From contig JABANP010000148.1 of NCBI GenBank assembly GCA_013115135.1, forward strand, positions 43,507 to 107,506: 64,000 bases of DNA, read 5' to 3'. A program made the position numbers and the translations under genes. Below, piece by piece: positions 63,988-64,000 of the stretch. The DNA is from Perkinsus olseni (lineage: Eukaryota; Perkinsozoa; Perkinsida; Perkinsidae). The notes below the pieces were generated by a model. That model did not search any database, was not told where the DNA came from, and saw only the letters and a program-made list of their open reading frames with translations. Numbering within the stretch: position 1 is the first letter of the stretch; every line of letters begins with the position of its first letter.

Positions 63988-64000
63988 GTAAGCTTCTTCG

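Overview
The window is nuclear DNA of a protist, most probably an alveolate of the Perkinsus type. The evidence is mixed. Seen directly: genes cut by many short GT-AG introns (33 to 100 nt), a calmodulin-domain protein kinase with four C-terminal EF-hands, a histone H2A ending in an H2A.X-like SQ motif, and eukaryotic tRNA genes. The genus is inference. The window has two very different kinds of territory.

Intron-rich housekeeping territory lies at both ends. On the left: an Sfi1-like centrin-binding repeat protein (1-1665, minus), a possible secreted protein (2418-2843, minus), a 970-bp foldback element (3349-4318), a CDPK (6347 to about 10.6 kb, minus), a CIA2/MIP18 cytosolic Fe-S assembly gene (11703-13225, minus), then plus-strand genes I cannot name from about 14.5 to 20.8 kb, with an intact tRNA-Gln inside. 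On the right: an alpha/beta hydrolase (57.06-59.66 kb, plus), tRNA-Ser (60046-60127), an unnamed split gene (60.2-61.2 kb), histone H2A (62381-61968, minus) and, divergently, a CLN3/battenin-family membrane protein that leaves the window (62560-64000, plus).

The middle (about 21-56 kb) is repetitive. It carries eight minus-strand copies (A to H) of one three-exon secreted protein that resembles a GH18 chitinase-like fold without the usual catalytic acidic motif. A, C, E, F and G show frame damage; B, D and H read intact. The copies fall into subgroups (A/D, B/F/G, C/E, H) that share flanking DNA, so whole blocks were duplicated. Between them lie Ty3/gypsy relics, microsatellites and many near-perfect short hairpins, some of which caused the frameshifts.

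The most interesting signal is in the short introns of the housekeeping genes. Most introns I could place carry one of three recurrent motifs: (A) a tRNA 3' half with its T-arm, in either orientation, sometimes making up almost the whole intron; (B) a GTATCTT...AAGATAC element with a second interleaved pairing (TTGACC...GGTCAA) that predicts a pseudoknot and shows compensatory changes; (C) an 18-nt palindrome ATCGATCANNTGATCGAT. One gene at 17.1-18.0 kb has five successive introns carrying A, B or C. These look like families of intron-forming mobile sequences (introners), one of them tRNA-derived. The introns of the GH18-like cluster lack them.
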